Source: Bettongia penicillata ogilbyi
Taxonomy: Eukaryota > Chordata > Mammalia > Diprotodontia > Potoroidae
Length of the DNA: 64,000 bases
Reading direction: 5' to 3'
NCBI GenBank assembly: GCA_023548195.1
Contig: JAJHZJ010000061.1
Span: 1,776,771-1,840,770, forward strand
Below the pieces are notes generated by a model, which did no database searches, was not told the origin of the DNA, and saw only the letters and a list, made by a program, of their open reading frames with translations. The stretch's first letter is position 1. Each line of letters begins with the position of its first letter. Positions 11,268 through 21,795 of the stretch are shown here, in pieces. The position numbers were made by a program, and so were the translations under genes.

Positions 11268-11440
11268 ATAGTGAAAAGAGCATTGGAGTCAGAGGATCTT
11301 TCAGATTCTGCCTCAGATGCTTCTCTATTTCTTTGACCTTGGACAAGTCCCTTATCTCCCAGAACTTCAGCTCCCTTCATTTACAAAATGAAAGGGTTGA
11401 ACCAGAGCACCTCTTCCAGCTATAATCCTAAACACATCAT
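11268..11440 (+). mobile_element. MIR/THER1-type SINE
   Basis: Reads AGTGAAAAGAGCATTGGAGT, a degraded body, ACCTTGGACAAGTCCCTTAT, TTTACAAAATGAAAGGGTTG and TTCCAGCTATAATCCT, in the order of a nearly full-length MIR/THER SINE. Confidence 0.85.
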
Positions 11441-11602
11441 CAACTTGATAAGTGAGAATGTGTGAAAAAAAATGATCAAGATAGCTTAAAAAGAAAGAAA
11501 AACCAGCAACAGTTCTGTCTTGTAATATCATTTTTCATTTTGTAGAGAATGTCATTATTACACATAATATCCATTAGAGACATGCTTGACACTAATAAGG
11601 TA

Positions 11603-12169
11603 TGAAGGAAAATTTATTGCAGCAGGGTTCAGAGGAATTGAACACTTTGGCCAAAGCAGACGCCACTCCCCACTCGCCCCTCCCCTTCTCAGGAGAAAAG
11701 AGCATCAGATACAGAAACAACATTGGCTTTATACTGTTAGTTCAGGACAGATCCTCCCATCAGGAGATGGGTTGGTCCATTCTCCATTAGGTTACCATCT
11801 TCTCTACATGCCCATTGTGTAACCACCCTGGTGTGATCCCCGCTCCCAAACAGGTTTTAACATAGGACCCATGGTCAGAAAATGGAGTGATAATTTTATG
11901 CAGGGTTTCTCTGCTTATATACATGGGGTTCATTAAGCAAGTGCAGATTCATTAAGCAAGCTTTCTTCAGGGTATTCTAGGTCATTTTCCCTGACTAGTT
12001 CCATCTAGCTATAGATATGGTTCCTTTATCAAAAACTTTGTAATTTTCTGAAGGCCACTGTCTGTCTCCTGATTGGTTGGTTGAGTCCACCTGCAGGCTG
12101 ACTTATTCTCAATGACTTCATCCATTAACAATAACTTCTGTGGAAACTTAACTTTTGCTGTCTCTCACA
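11603..12169 (-). mobile_element. Solo LTR of an endogenous retrovirus, antisense
   Basis: On the minus strand this 567-bp unit starts TGTGAGAGACAGC and ends with an AATAAA signal (complement at 11613-11618) followed by a short tail ending in CA. Two TATA-like boxes lie upstream, the nearer one (TATAAAGCC, around 11730) about 110 bp before the polyA signal, the usual LTR spacing. A 13-bp direct repeat at 11929-11941 and 11948-11960 lies in the U3 part. No gag, pol or env sequence flanks it, so it is a solitary LTR left by recombination. A target duplication is not clear. Confidence 0.75.
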
Positions 12170-12233
12170 GCATCTTCAGACAGTGATGTCTCTTCTTTAA
12201 AACTTAGAATCTTGGTTAGTTAGAAAGAACCAT

Positions 12234-12494
12234 TGTCATTATCGTTCAGACGTTTCAATTGTGTCCAACTCTTCACAATCTCATTTGGGGTTTTCTTGGC
12301 AAAGATACTGGAGTGATTTGTCATTTCCTTCTCCAGCTTACTTTACAGAGGAGGAAACTGGGGCAAACAGGGTTAAGTGACTTACTCAGGGTCACACAGC
12401 TAGAATTGTCTGAGGCCTGATTCGAACTCCTGAAGGTGAGTCATCCTGATTCCAAGGCCAGCAGTCTATCCACTTGGCTACATAGTTGCCCCTG
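12234..12494 (-). mobile_element. Marsupial tRNA/CORE/RTE-tailed SINE, full length
   Basis: The minus strand gives head, CORE and tail in order. On plus: AATTGTGTCCAACTCTTCAC, TTGGGGTTTTCTTGGCAAAG, TTTCCTTCTCCAGC, GAGGAAACTGGGGC, GGGTCACACAGCTAG, ending at the reversed tRNA head TAGTTGCCCC. It splits a THER/MIR relic that resumes at 12495. Confidence 0.92.
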
Positions 12495-12720
12495 GAAGGG
12501 ACCTTAGAGATCATCTATTCCAGGACTCATATTTTACAAGTGAATTAAAACAAAACAAAGCTGAGGTTCACAGGGCCAAAGTGACTTAAAGGTAATTAGG
12601 TTATAAAAGACATATAAACTGAGGTCCTCTGATCCCAAACATATATTACATGCCAGGCATCATACTAGGGGATACAAGGAGAAAAATTATAAAGTCCCTG
12701 CCTTGAAAGGAAATTCTTTT
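12495..12720 (+). mobile_element. MIR/THER relic and L2 terminal scrap
   Basis: 12495-12635 reads TGGAAGGGACCTTAGAGATC and the following SINE motifs. 12640-12715 reads TTACATGCCAGGCATCATAC and AGTCCCTGCCTTGAAAG, a reversed L2 3' terminus. Confidence 0.65.
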
Positions 12721-13594
12721 TGTTTTATTGCAACTATTTCCCCTAAACAAGAATTATCCGTCTATAATTTTTTGGACTCTGGAACTTTTGGAATTAATTT
12801 TCTCCTAGATGTAACTCAATTAAGTGTTTTTGTAAGAACTTCTGGAATAACTGAATGAACCTTAAAGATTTAAGTTGGAACTACTCCTTTTTCAAATGTC
12901 TTAATTTAAAAGAAATAACTATTCAAGGACTCATTTTAAAATGTTAAAGAAAAAATGATAATGTGAATTTTTTTCCCTTTTAAGATTTGTCTAGTGTGGT
13001 GGACATACAATAGCTGTGGTCAAAATATCTAATATATTTTTCCATTAAAAAAGTTTATTGTTAGTAACATGATCTGCTCATGCTATTCCTCTTATGAAGG
13101 TGTTTTTACTAAAAGGGGAAAGTTCCATAGGTAAGTGTGCCAGTACTTCAGGAGTGATCCATAGTGATCTGATTATCATGTGGATACTATTGAATAAACC
13201 CCCCCAAAAAAAATTGTGCTGAAACCATATGCTGACTTTTTACTGCTATCAAGGAGTATTACATTTAAGAGAGTGAAAGGAAGCTCATTCCCCACATGTT
13301 GCCGAATCTACTCCATTATGAAAACAAAGGACTCTTACCTCATAGCCTATTGATACATTAAGTAATAAATGTGACAGTTACTGGTTCTATAGCCCTTATT
13401 CACCTCTTCTAGCAGAACTGAAACGTAACATGTTCCTTACTCGTAACAGATGGTTTAAACACTCTTTTGAAATTTCTCTGCAGAGGAATCCCTGTTGATT
13501 TCATTAAAAGTGGAAAGGTTTTATGCAGATGTAGACTTGCAGGGATTTATTGTTAAAATGATTATAATGAGTGATCCCATGCTGAGTGCCATGC
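12721..13594. other. DCLK1: Intron just upstream of the exon, repeat-free
   Basis: AT-rich, with no recognisable transposon. The absence of repeats in the last 870 bp before the exon could reflect constraint on splicing signals or chance. Confidence 0.5.
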
Positions 13595-13607
13595 TTTTTT
13601 CTCGTAG
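13595..13607 (+). other. DCLK1: 3' splice acceptor of the DCLK1 exon
   Basis: A run of six T followed by CTCGTAG directly precedes the first in-frame codon GTG. The AG at 13606-13607 is the only AG that restores the DCLK1 reading frame here. The polypyrimidine tract is short, so the site is moderate rather than ideal. Confidence 0.9.
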
Positions 13608-13707
13608 GTGATGTGCCTTCAGGATTTTTTTGGTGACGATGACATTTTTATTGCATGTGGACCAGAGAAGTTCCGTTACCAGGATGATTTCTTGCTAGAT
13701 GAAAGTG
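13608..13707 (+). CDS. DCLK1: DCLK1 internal exon, end of second doublecortin domain
   Basis: The exon encodes 33 complete codons plus one base: it starts [20 protein letters not shown], continues [10 protein letters not shown] and ends DES. This is the C-terminal part of the second DC domain of doublecortin-like kinase 1, a microtubule-binding protein and kinase of neurons and some epithelial stem-like cells; DC domains bind the microtubule lattice. MCLQ, DDDIF and [11 protein letters not shown] fit DCLK1, whereas DCX and DCLK2 read TCLH or TCLQ, DDDVF and RYAQDDF (family knowledge). The acceptor AG is at 13606-13607 after a T-rich tract, so the exon opens at a codon boundary. The donor GTAAGAA starts at 13708, leaving a lone G that the next exon should complete to Glu of ECRV (inference). 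The frame is intact, so the gene looks functional. The rest of the DC domains and the kinase domain lie outside the window. Confidence 0.96.
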
Positions 13708-13714
13708 GTAAGAA
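13705..13714 (+). other. DCLK1: 5' splice donor of the DCLK1 exon
   Basis: GTG followed by GTAAGAA gives a strong consensus donor with the cut after G13707. Reading on past it gives a lysine- and arginine-rich stretch and a TGA at 13869-13871, so normal splicing is needed for full-length protein. Confidence 0.92.
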
Positions 13715-14734
13715 AAGAAAAAAAAAGTTCAAAACGGAGGGAAATTTGAGGCAGCTTTCCCAAATGTGCAGTGCTGGGCCAAGATTATGTCAACTCCAAA
13801 GCCTACCAAAATCAGTTTCAGATCCAAGACCAGCATGTCTTTTCCATCACTCTAATTTCTTTGATTTTTGATATAGAAAACAGATGAAAAGATTGGAAAA
13901 ATTTACAATGAGGTTAAAATGTTTAAAAGACTAAATGATTATTGGCTAATTTATATGAACTTCATTGTAACTAAATTAATAATTATGGAAAATTATAGGA
14001 ATGGTTATTACATTCTAATGATATGATCTGTTTCATACAATTTAAGCTTTGTGGGGTTCATGATCATTAAACTACCGAATGCATTTTCTTGGCTCAGCTG
14101 GCACTTAGCCTCAATCAAATTCTGCATCAGCAAAGCTGGTTGGTCCTTTTATTCTCTTTATTCCACTAAATATCAGAGTCTGTGTTTTGTTAGTCCTTTC
14201 CAGCTAGCATTAAAAGACAGAGATATGTCCCACACAAAGAAAACCTGAACATTAAAACCAGCTAGTCATGGTAATTGTTGGTGAAAATGGAGGGTCATAG
14301 GGAGGGTATGCCTCAAAAGATGAATAGGAAAAATTGTATCTGTTTTTAGTATGAATTGCTGATGATAAAATTGACCTCAGAAACATAACTATCTAGCAAG
14401 AGAGGCCATTGGGCAGGACCAAGAAAGACCTTTCTAATGGTAGCTTTGTTTATAATTTAATTAATGGTTACCATATTCCCATCAGGAAGGCATTAAACAT
14501 CCACTCATACTTAGGTTTCCCTTTTGTTGAATGTGCTTTTGAAGTGAAATGGGTGGGTGCTTTTTTACCCCCTTTAGGTGAACTCAAGAACAAATTTGGT
14601 GACCTACGTACGATAGAGTAGATGGAAAACGTCTGAGTGCTAACATCAGTATGGAAGAGGTTGAGGTGAGGTGGGGGTGGGAGGTGGAAATGCCAGGAGT
14701 GTAGCTTGAGAAGTTCTTTATGCTTTGCCAGAAT
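13715..14734. other. DCLK1: Intron just downstream of the exon, repeat-free
   Basis: About 1 kb with no transposon or second exon. It opens with a purine-rich AAGAAAAGAAAAAAAAAG stretch after the donor. Frames at 14051-14248 and 14409-14621 show no known domain. Confidence 0.5.
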
Positions 14735-14835
14735 TTGTGTGTACACACACAGACACACGCACACATGTGTGAGTGCATCTATACATACATGCACACACAT
14801 ATAAATATACATGCATTCATATATACAAACACATA
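14735..14835. repeat. Degenerate CA/TG and ATAC low-complexity tract
   Basis: ACACACACAGACACACGCAC followed by ATACATACATGCACACACAT and related units: a decayed microsatellite. Confidence 0.8.
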
Positions 14836-15884
14836 TTTTCAGCTTAAGTCCACCTCTCAGAAATTTAAATCTAATATAATTGTTTCATCATGTATGAGGA
14901 AGTTAATGTTGGTTGGAGGGAAAGAGAATAAGAAGCCCTATTTCCTCCCTTCCCCCCCCTTCAAAAAGATAACAAAATGCCTGTGAGAGCTAACAATACC
15001 CAATAGTGTATGCGACTGGTTCGTTTAAACAAGTCTCAACAAATGGTTATGGTTTCTGGAACAAATAATTTTCATCTCCAGTATTATCTGTAATGAAAGT
15101 TGCCCTTTGGGGTGAAAATTTCCATTAAAAATAAGCACAGTCTGTGGCTAGAGAAGTTTCTTTTCCCATAGGATTAAGAGCAGGTTTCTCAGTTCATATA
15201 ATACAAAAGCACAGTTAAAATATCGGTGTGAGATAACAGCTTAGACTTGAGGATGGCTACCCTGACTTTCATTTTAAAGATCACTTCTTCTGATAGACTA
15301 GACAAGGAGAGACCACTTATATCCTAAAAGATAGGTTATGTGTGTGACTTTGTCAGAACCAAACTCAGCCTGGAGTACCATTCAGCTTCAAATCCTAGCC
15401 ATTTAGGTTTTGGCCATTGGCTTCTCACCCACCCTATAGTATGATATCAATTTTGGTATCTTAGTGATTTAACACACAGGTTTAATCATTTTTCCTTATC
15501 TATACATGCACATACATATATATACTCTCATGTATGTTCACATACCACCATTCTACCTTCTCTTCCAAATACTCCTTCACAAAAAATTCTTCTGGTCTTC
15601 CTCTGGTCTTGGTTGATTGTTTCTGCTGTGTCAAATCACGTAAGAAGCACAAGTGTGTCCCTGCATCTTTGAAGCAGAACAGGAAGGCTTGATGTGATTT
15701 CCCCACATTGACTAAAATGAACAGAAGAGAATACCACATAGACCCACCACATAAAACTCAAAGCAAAACATCATGTTTACAGAAAGTCATTACAATTTTG
15801 CTAACTTTTTGGGGGGAGGGGAGGTGACTGATATTACAGAAGAAGACAGAATAATCCAAGAAAAAGCTCTGTTGTTTAGGTTCT
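14836..15884. other. Intron, nothing recognised
   Basis: Unique-looking sequence with a short ATACATATATATAC patch at 15505-15530. No gene or clear repeat. Confidence 0.45.
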
Positions 15885-16155
15885 GGTTGGTTGTTGTTCT
15901 TTGTTCTTTGAAAAGGACTAAAATGACATCAATGTATTGGGGTAAAGGTATAGTGTGTCTGACTCTGGCTGATCAGACCAATACGAGCTCAGAAGGCTCC
16001 ACCACAGCTTGGGCACAAATAGTGCATGTGAACATTTGGAGTGGAGATATCTCTTCACTTATGTTTCTTTTGAACTGCAATTCTGCTTTGCTCATAGAAC
16101 ACAGCACATTCTTTGATACGGGCATGCCATGCAGGGTGGTCCTGTGCCACTGATA
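15885..16155 (-). mobile_element. Marsupial interspersed repeat of uncertain class, antisense
   Basis: Carries motifs I recognise from a high-copy marsupial repeat: TGTGTCTGACTCTGGCTGAT, GACCAATACGAGCTCAGAAG, GGGCACAAATAGTGCATGTG, TTCTGCTTTGCTCATAGAAC. Its left edge (TTGTTCTTTGTTCTTTGAAA then ATGACATCA) is the reverse of the 3' tail seen in the SINE at 18971-19281, suggesting a shared LINE-derived tail. A 126-codon plus-strand frame runs through it but is not a known protein. Confidence 0.6.
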
Positions 16156-17387
16156 TTTAGCTATACTATACTGGATGTCATATATATATAGCGCAACTAT
16201 AGACAATAAGCCTTAGCTCCAGAAGTTTCTAGTCTAAGGTAGGGCAACCATAGGTAGATGAAAATAAGAACATACACATGTGCACACACGCACATGTACA
16301 TACACACACCATCTTTCTTTCCCTTATGGTTGGACTCCCTTCAAAGGACCTTTGTCAACTTTGTTGTGACTTTCCCTTCAAATTCTTTTTTCCCTTTTTA
16401 TGCATTACCAACCAGCTGGCAGATGGGAAATCTTAGTTGGTGACGATGCCATAAGATGTGTAAGATATATCAATAGAAAAGAAGCCTCTGTTTAAATGAA
16501 TTTGTACTGAAAGTAAGCCCCTTTTTGATAACTCTGTCTTTTTGATTCTGTAGCATATTCTTACACTAAACGCATTAAAATCTGAACCTGGTTTCCTAAG
16601 TGCTAGGAGCCCAGATTAGTGGCACTTGCTAAATGGTATTTGCACGTTGATGCTTCATTTGCCTTGTTTCCACAGTGGCTCTCTAAAAGGAGTCTCAACA
16701 GGGGGTGCAGACATCTTTAGAATTAATACTCCCACCCCTGCTCAGAACCACACTCAATTTAATGGCACTAAGATATGGCCTTTTATAATAGCAGCAGTAC
16801 TTTTATTTTATCTTTCAAAATTAATCCAACTCCCAGCATGTTCAAGATTAGCAATAATATATCCCTCTAATTACTGCTGTGGAAATTCATAGCAGAAAGT
16901 CCTTAAGGTCTTCCTGGTGGGGAGTTTTGCCATTAGATATGTATATTTTATGTGGCTGAGCCAAAGAAGCACATTGGAAACAACAAAAAGACTTCTCCCT
17001 GCTCCTGACTTTTTACAAAGAACTTCATTTTCTACTTCAAAATGTAATTTTATTGGTCTCACCAATAGTAAGCAAATGTTTAACATTTAACGTTTACCAA
17101 ATGACTGGCTGAAATGCTGGGGAATGGTAGAGGCAAGGAAACTGACATGTTCATTGTCCGCTTGGCCAATAGTCTAATTTTGATCGATGAGAACAGACAG
17201 CATGCCAGAATGGCATGCCAGAAGATGATCATGCTTATATGTTGATAATAAAATGGCAAACTTGGGAATGATCACCATTAGCAAGTGCCAGGATTTAGTT
17301 GAGAAATCTCCACTTGGCCACTGAGGAGATGAAAATGGCTTTGTAGTGCTGTTTCTATAACATAACTCCTGCTTCTTACTGAATTGA
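16156..17387. other. Intron, nothing recognised
   Basis: Contains a short degraded CA tract at 16278-16308. 16450-17380 shows no transposon motif or supported ORF. Confidence 0.45.
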
Positions 17388-17642
17388 AGTGTCAGTTTCC
17401 CACTTGTGTCTGACTGACTCTCCATGACCCAGTTTGGGACTTTCTTGGCAAAAAGGTACTGAAGTAGTTTGCATTTCCTTCTCCGGCTCATTTTACAGAA
17501 GAGGAACTGAGACAAACAGGGTTAAATGACTTGCTCAAGGTCACGTAGCTAGTATTTGAGGTCAGATTTGAACTCAGGAAGACTCCTATCTTCCTAACTC
17601 CAAGCCTAGAATGCTATCCACAGCACCACTTAGCTGCCCCCA
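17388..17642 (-). mobile_element. Marsupial SINE, full length, antisense
   Basis: Plus-strand reading: CTTGTGTCTGACTGACTCTC, TTTCTTGGCAAAAAGGTAC, TTTCCTTCTCCGGCTC, GAGGAACTGAGACAAACAGG, CAAGGTCACGTAGCTAG, GATTTGAACTCAGGAAGAC, ending ACCACTTAGCTGCCCCC. Same family as 12234-12494. Confidence 0.92.
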
Positions 17643-18914
17643 CTTCTCGTTACCTACCCCTAGATCAATTTGAAAGCTGTTGTTTTCTTTCCCTTAGCTT
17701 CCTTGAATTGCCTCCTCACTCTTCTGATTAGACCACTCATGAACACAACTATTTTTTTTCCTCTTTCCTTTTCCCTTGTTTCCCCCTATGTATTTTTTTT
17801 TAAAGATTAGCACTTCATCAGAAAGGAGAAAGGAAAATTTATATAAATCTTTTATGAACACAAATTAAGCAAGTTAAATTTTTTTAGACATATTTTTTGG
17901 AATAAATGAAGGTCATTTCACAAAACAATAAAAACTGACCACAGGTATACATCACTGGATTTGTTGAAAGTGAGAGATAGTGGTTTACTTACACACAGAA
18001 CCTATGGACAGCTAAGGAATCAAACTGACTTGTATGGATAACATCTGTTTGAATTCAACCACTAATATATTGACAAGGTAGTATGGAAAAGATGGCTGAA
18101 TTATGTAGATTTTTTTTTCAATTATCCTTTAATGATCAAAGAAAATCATGTAGTGAAGTGATAGGAGCAGTATGAATTTTGCATCCACTGGATACATAGA
18201 ATGGCAAGAATTATATACCAAGAAGCTCGCTATCCTTTGTAAACTGCCATGACAACTCCCCATACTGCAAATTTTAAAACTCCAAAATATCTTTGAGAAT
18301 TTAGCAAATAAATTGTGCTGGAAATGTAACATCATCACAGACAGAATAGCTGTTAATGATCCTCCAGTCACAACCCTGATCCATAAAACTTAAGAGCAAA
18401 ATTTTAATAGATGTCACCATAATACTCTTAATTTCCAAACAACATGGAGTGAATGACAAAGCTTTCAAGAAAAGACCCATTGGAAGAAAATTCATCTTTA
18501 TTAGCCAATCACTAGTTATTCTATTGGGTAGAAAGGCGTATACTTCAAATATGCATCTTTGTGGTTTGGAGTTGCACTAAGTAACTGTTTTTCATGGGGT
18601 AGCCATGCAGATATAGCTGCTGGCTACCCTGTGTTTTAAGTTCCTTAATTAGCAGAACATTTGCAGTCAAGGTGATTACACCTCCCTAGCCAAATCAGGA
18701 TACAGCTGTGGTTAATGAGGACCCTGGGTTTTGCACTCTAGTGCACATGTCACTAACTCTCAAATTTATAACTTTTTTTAACCTGAAAGCCTTTTTCTCA
18801 AGGAACCTCTGATATTAACGATGGTGTGAAGTAGTGAGTAGGGAATGTGGGTTCTTCCCTTTCTACCCTTCTTTGGAAAGGCTTATGGATCTTTAAATCA
18901 TACTTCTGTGATTA
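17643..18914. other. Intron, nothing recognised
   Basis: About 1.3 kb without a clear transposon or gene. 17940-18600 looks like ordinary unique sequence with scattered stops in every frame. Confidence 0.45.
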
Positions 18915-19370
18915 TAGGATTCAATTTCAATTTGACTCAAAAACCATTCATTAAGGTCCTACTATACATTAGATAGGGGCAGCTAGTGGATAGAGCACCA
19001 GTGCAGGAGTCAGGAGGATCTGAGTTCAAATCTCACCTCAGACATTTGACACTCACTAGCTGTGTGACCTTGGGCAAGTCACATAACCCCAATTGCCTCA
19101 TCCTGGGTCATCTCCAGTCATCCTGATGACTATCTGGTCACTGGATTTAGATGGTTCTGGAGGAGAAGTGAGGCTGGTGACCTGGACAGCCCTCCCTCAC
19201 TCAAAGCAAAGTCAAGTGCAAGTCATGTCATCATTTCTCTAATGGCATGGTCTTCTTTGGCAATGAAGGACAAACACACACACTATACATTCGGTATTAG
19301 GGGCTCAAGGCAAAAAAATGATCCATATACTCATGACCTTTCTATTCCATTGATTCCTAGAATGCAGAAG
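18915..19370 (-). mobile_element. L2 3' terminus split by a SINE
   Basis: Left part TTCATTAAGGTCCTACTATA and right part GTATTAGGGGCTCAAGGC fit a reversed L2 terminus interrupted by the SINE below. Confidence 0.55.
18961..19291 (+). mobile_element. Full-length marsupial SINE with perfect 10-bp target duplication
   Basis: The SINE body (18971-19281) runs GGGGCAGCTAGTGGATAGAG, GTTCAAATCTCACCTCAGAC, CTAGCTGTGTGACCTTGGGC, then a second module CTGGGTCATCTCCAGTCATC, CAGCCCTCCCTCACTC and an ACACAC tail. It is flanked by ACTATACATT at 18961-18970 and 19282-19291, proving retroposition by target-primed reverse transcription. Confidence 0.95.
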
Positions 19371-19715
19371 TAAATGAGGCATCCTCAATCCAACTCCTTC
19401 ATTTTACAGACACTAAGGCTCATTCAGGTGATGACTCTCTTAGATACCAGAGCTAGATCTCTGTGCTGAGGTCCTCTGACTAATGAGAGGATACATAACA
19501 TAGTAGATAGGGTGCTGGGCTTAGATTTAGAAAAGTCTGGATTCAAATCTATCACCATTACACTAAGCTGTGTGATCATTGGCAAGTTACTTAACTTTGC
19601 TAAGTCTCAGTTTTTGCCCCGATAAGATGGGAACAGCTATATCCATAATACATCAAGCTCAAATGAGAGAATTTATATAATGTGCCTTGCAACCTTTAAA
19701 GCACTTATATCAGTG
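19371..19715. mobile_element. MIR/THER relics
   Basis: 19375-19480 is an antisense fragment (CATTTTACAGACACTAAGGC). 19490-19715 is a sense copy (CATAGTAGATAGGGTGCTGG, GGATTCAAATCTATCACC, GCTGTGTGATCATTGGC, ending TTTAAAGCACTTATAT). Confidence 0.75.
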
Positions 19716-19732
19716 TACTACACCAGTGTACT

Positions 19733-20011
19733 GTGCAGTGTACTAAACCAGGCAAGAAACTGCCTAAACCTTGGAGGGCTGTTAAGTGGCAGGAATTATC
19801 TGGAACCACAAGGACAGCATCTGGGAAGGCCAAGGATGCAGGGCTCAAGAACTGGATATTGGAATACAAAAAACAGCATCACCAGTATTCCATTTGTGTG
19901 GCTGAGCATATTCATGCCATGTTTAAAGAGAGGTGTGATGGCTCTTGTTATGAGGCTATCAGTGACCATCACACACCCTTAAGCAACTTTCAGAGTTTAA
20001 TTTTGAACTAA
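19733..20011 (+). other. 92-codon ORF of unknown origin
   Basis: An ATG-started frame with balanced composition, including the run KAKDAGLKNWILEYKKQHHQ and, after it, ICVAEHIHAMFKERCDG. It does not read like an L1, L2, L3 or RTE product or any protein I recognise. A second frame (19680-19982) is also open across the same bases, which weakens the case for coding. There is no promoter, splice or poly-A evidence. It could be a fragment of a processed pseudogene, an unrecognised transposon or chance. Confidence 0.25.
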
Positions 20012-21209
20012 TCCCTCCCTCACAGATAATTTTGAGGAAGAGTTAACACTGCAATTATAAGATATATTGCAGATGAAATATACTTGTATGGATTTTAACA
20101 TTTTAAATGCCTTTAGGGATCATCATCATCTTTTACACTCACTGAACATCTGTACAAAATATCCAAATGTCACTACTGTTCCCTGGAGCCCCCATGCTAA
20201 AGAGACCATGTAGGATAAAATGACTGCCATGTCTTGGCAAGATCAGAGAGTTTTACATGGAATTAATTTTAAGTGGAAATCATAGCTAATTTAAACTTAA
20301 TTAGTGGGCACAGGTCTTTGAATATATCACATATCAATGCCAGTGTTTCAAAAAATATTTTAGTCAGTCCTGATCCATTTGTTCACTCATTCCTTCACTA
20401 AACACTTATTGAGTGCTTACTGCATACAGGATACCATGCTACACATTGAGGGTAATTCAGAGGTCCCTATCAGGGAGTTCATAGTTTAATAACTCAACTA
20501 CCATTTACAGGAATCAGTGATGCCTTGAAATGAACAGCAGTCATCAGGTACCTCAAGGGGTCAATCTTAAATGAGAAGTGTGACCCTTTAGGCTATAGAA
20601 AAATGAATACCAAAAATTTGTTCCTTCTTTTTTTTTTAATAATTATCAATCTTTTTTAACAGTTTATCATCTGATGATGCCCAGATGAGAAAAGGAAGTG
20701 AAAATCAGTTATTGTCATTTCCACTGGCTTTAATTTATAAAAATAAATTTTCATACTGGTAGTGTCTTGGTGGTAAGTTCAGAAATGGAAAACCTTGGGG
20801 CTGGCATGCATTGCCCTTGTCAGTTTGTTGAAACTTCTCCATGGTAAAATCACAGTGAGTTCTCAGAACTTTCTCAAATGTAGCTATATGTTCAACCAAG
20901 GCATAAATATAAAATTTACCAGAGCAGTGTGATATTTTTAGATTTAATCAATTCCCAGGATATGGAGCCATATACAGTATCATATCTTTGAGTTATAACC
21001 AAACTGGAACATATGGTGGTCCTTTTACCATATAGAGTGTTTTTCCATTTAAGAAAACCTAACAGCATTCAGTTTGCTTTTTAAAATTTCTCTGCAATCC
21101 ACAATATGTTTCCTTTCATGATATGTAAGAATAACAGCATCAGATATTGGAGAGGATAGACACTGCCAAGAATAAAAATAACAGTCATAGAATCTGAAGA
21201 AGTCATAGA
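20012..21209. other. Intron with one L2 terminus
   Basis: 20375-20490 is a reversed L2 3' end (TTCACTAAACACTTATTGAG, TGCTTACTGCATACAGGATA). The rest has no recognised feature. Confidence 0.5.
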
Positions 21210-21499
21210 GGTTATCTAGTTTAACTTTCATCCCAATGCAAAAATAATCCTAGTAGCCAAACCCCCAGCCTTAGATTGTACATCTGCAGTGCTGGTGAGC
21301 TTACTCTTTTGATACTCAACTGACTGCCCTTGTTGGACAGCTCTTAATGTTGGATTTCTTCCATATATTAAGATGAAATCTATCTACTTTCTTTTAACTT
21401 CCATTCTTTGATTCTGGTTCTTTCTAGTAGATAAAAATTCCACTTAGTCTTTCAAAGATTTTAAAAATGGGTGATATATTTCATCTGACTTTTCCATGG

Positions 21500-21690
21500 A
21501 AAAAAGCAGTGGAAAAAACATTGGTCTTTAGATTAAAAGATCTGAATTCAAGTCCCCACTCATGTACATGCCATCTCAAAGCTTGGGCAAAATCACATAA
21601 TCTTTCTGATTCCAATTTCTCCTTCAACAAAATGAGAAAGACTGGTAGAGTTGATCTCAAAAATACATTCTAACCTAAAATTCGTTATAT
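21500..21690 (+). mobile_element. MIR/THER SINE inside L3
   Basis: AAAGATCTGAATTCAAGTCC, GCTTGGGCAAAATCACATAA, CAACAAAATGAGAAAGACTG: body and tail of a decayed SINE. Confidence 0.75.
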
Positions 21691-21795
21691 CCACAGTTCT
21701 CTCAATTGTTCCTTATATGACAATTTCCAGATTTCTCATTTTCTCATTTATTCTTTTCTGAACATCTTCCAGTATATCAATATCCCTCCCTCTTA

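Larger units (their letters stand above)
1..13607 (+). other. DCLK1: DCLK1 intron upstream of the exon (partial)
   Basis: All sequence before the acceptor is non-coding. I looked for the preceding DC2 segment that should end LYTLDGKQ and found none, so the intron is longer than 13.6 kb. Contents are listed separately. Confidence 0.85.

Noticed and set aside
12234..12494. tRNA gene signal in SINE heads
   Set aside because: The tRNA-like heads are decayed, lack a cloverleaf and sit in full SINE context; the same holds for the other copies.
13608..13707. DCX or DCLK2 instead of DCLK1
   Set aside because: MCLQ rather than TCLH/TCLQ, DDDIF rather than DDDVF, and [11 protein letters not shown] without the extra Ala all fit DCLK1.
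16258..16443. 61-codon ORF near a CA tract
   Set aside because: It starts in low-complexity ACACATG sequence, has no domain and falls in ordinary intron.
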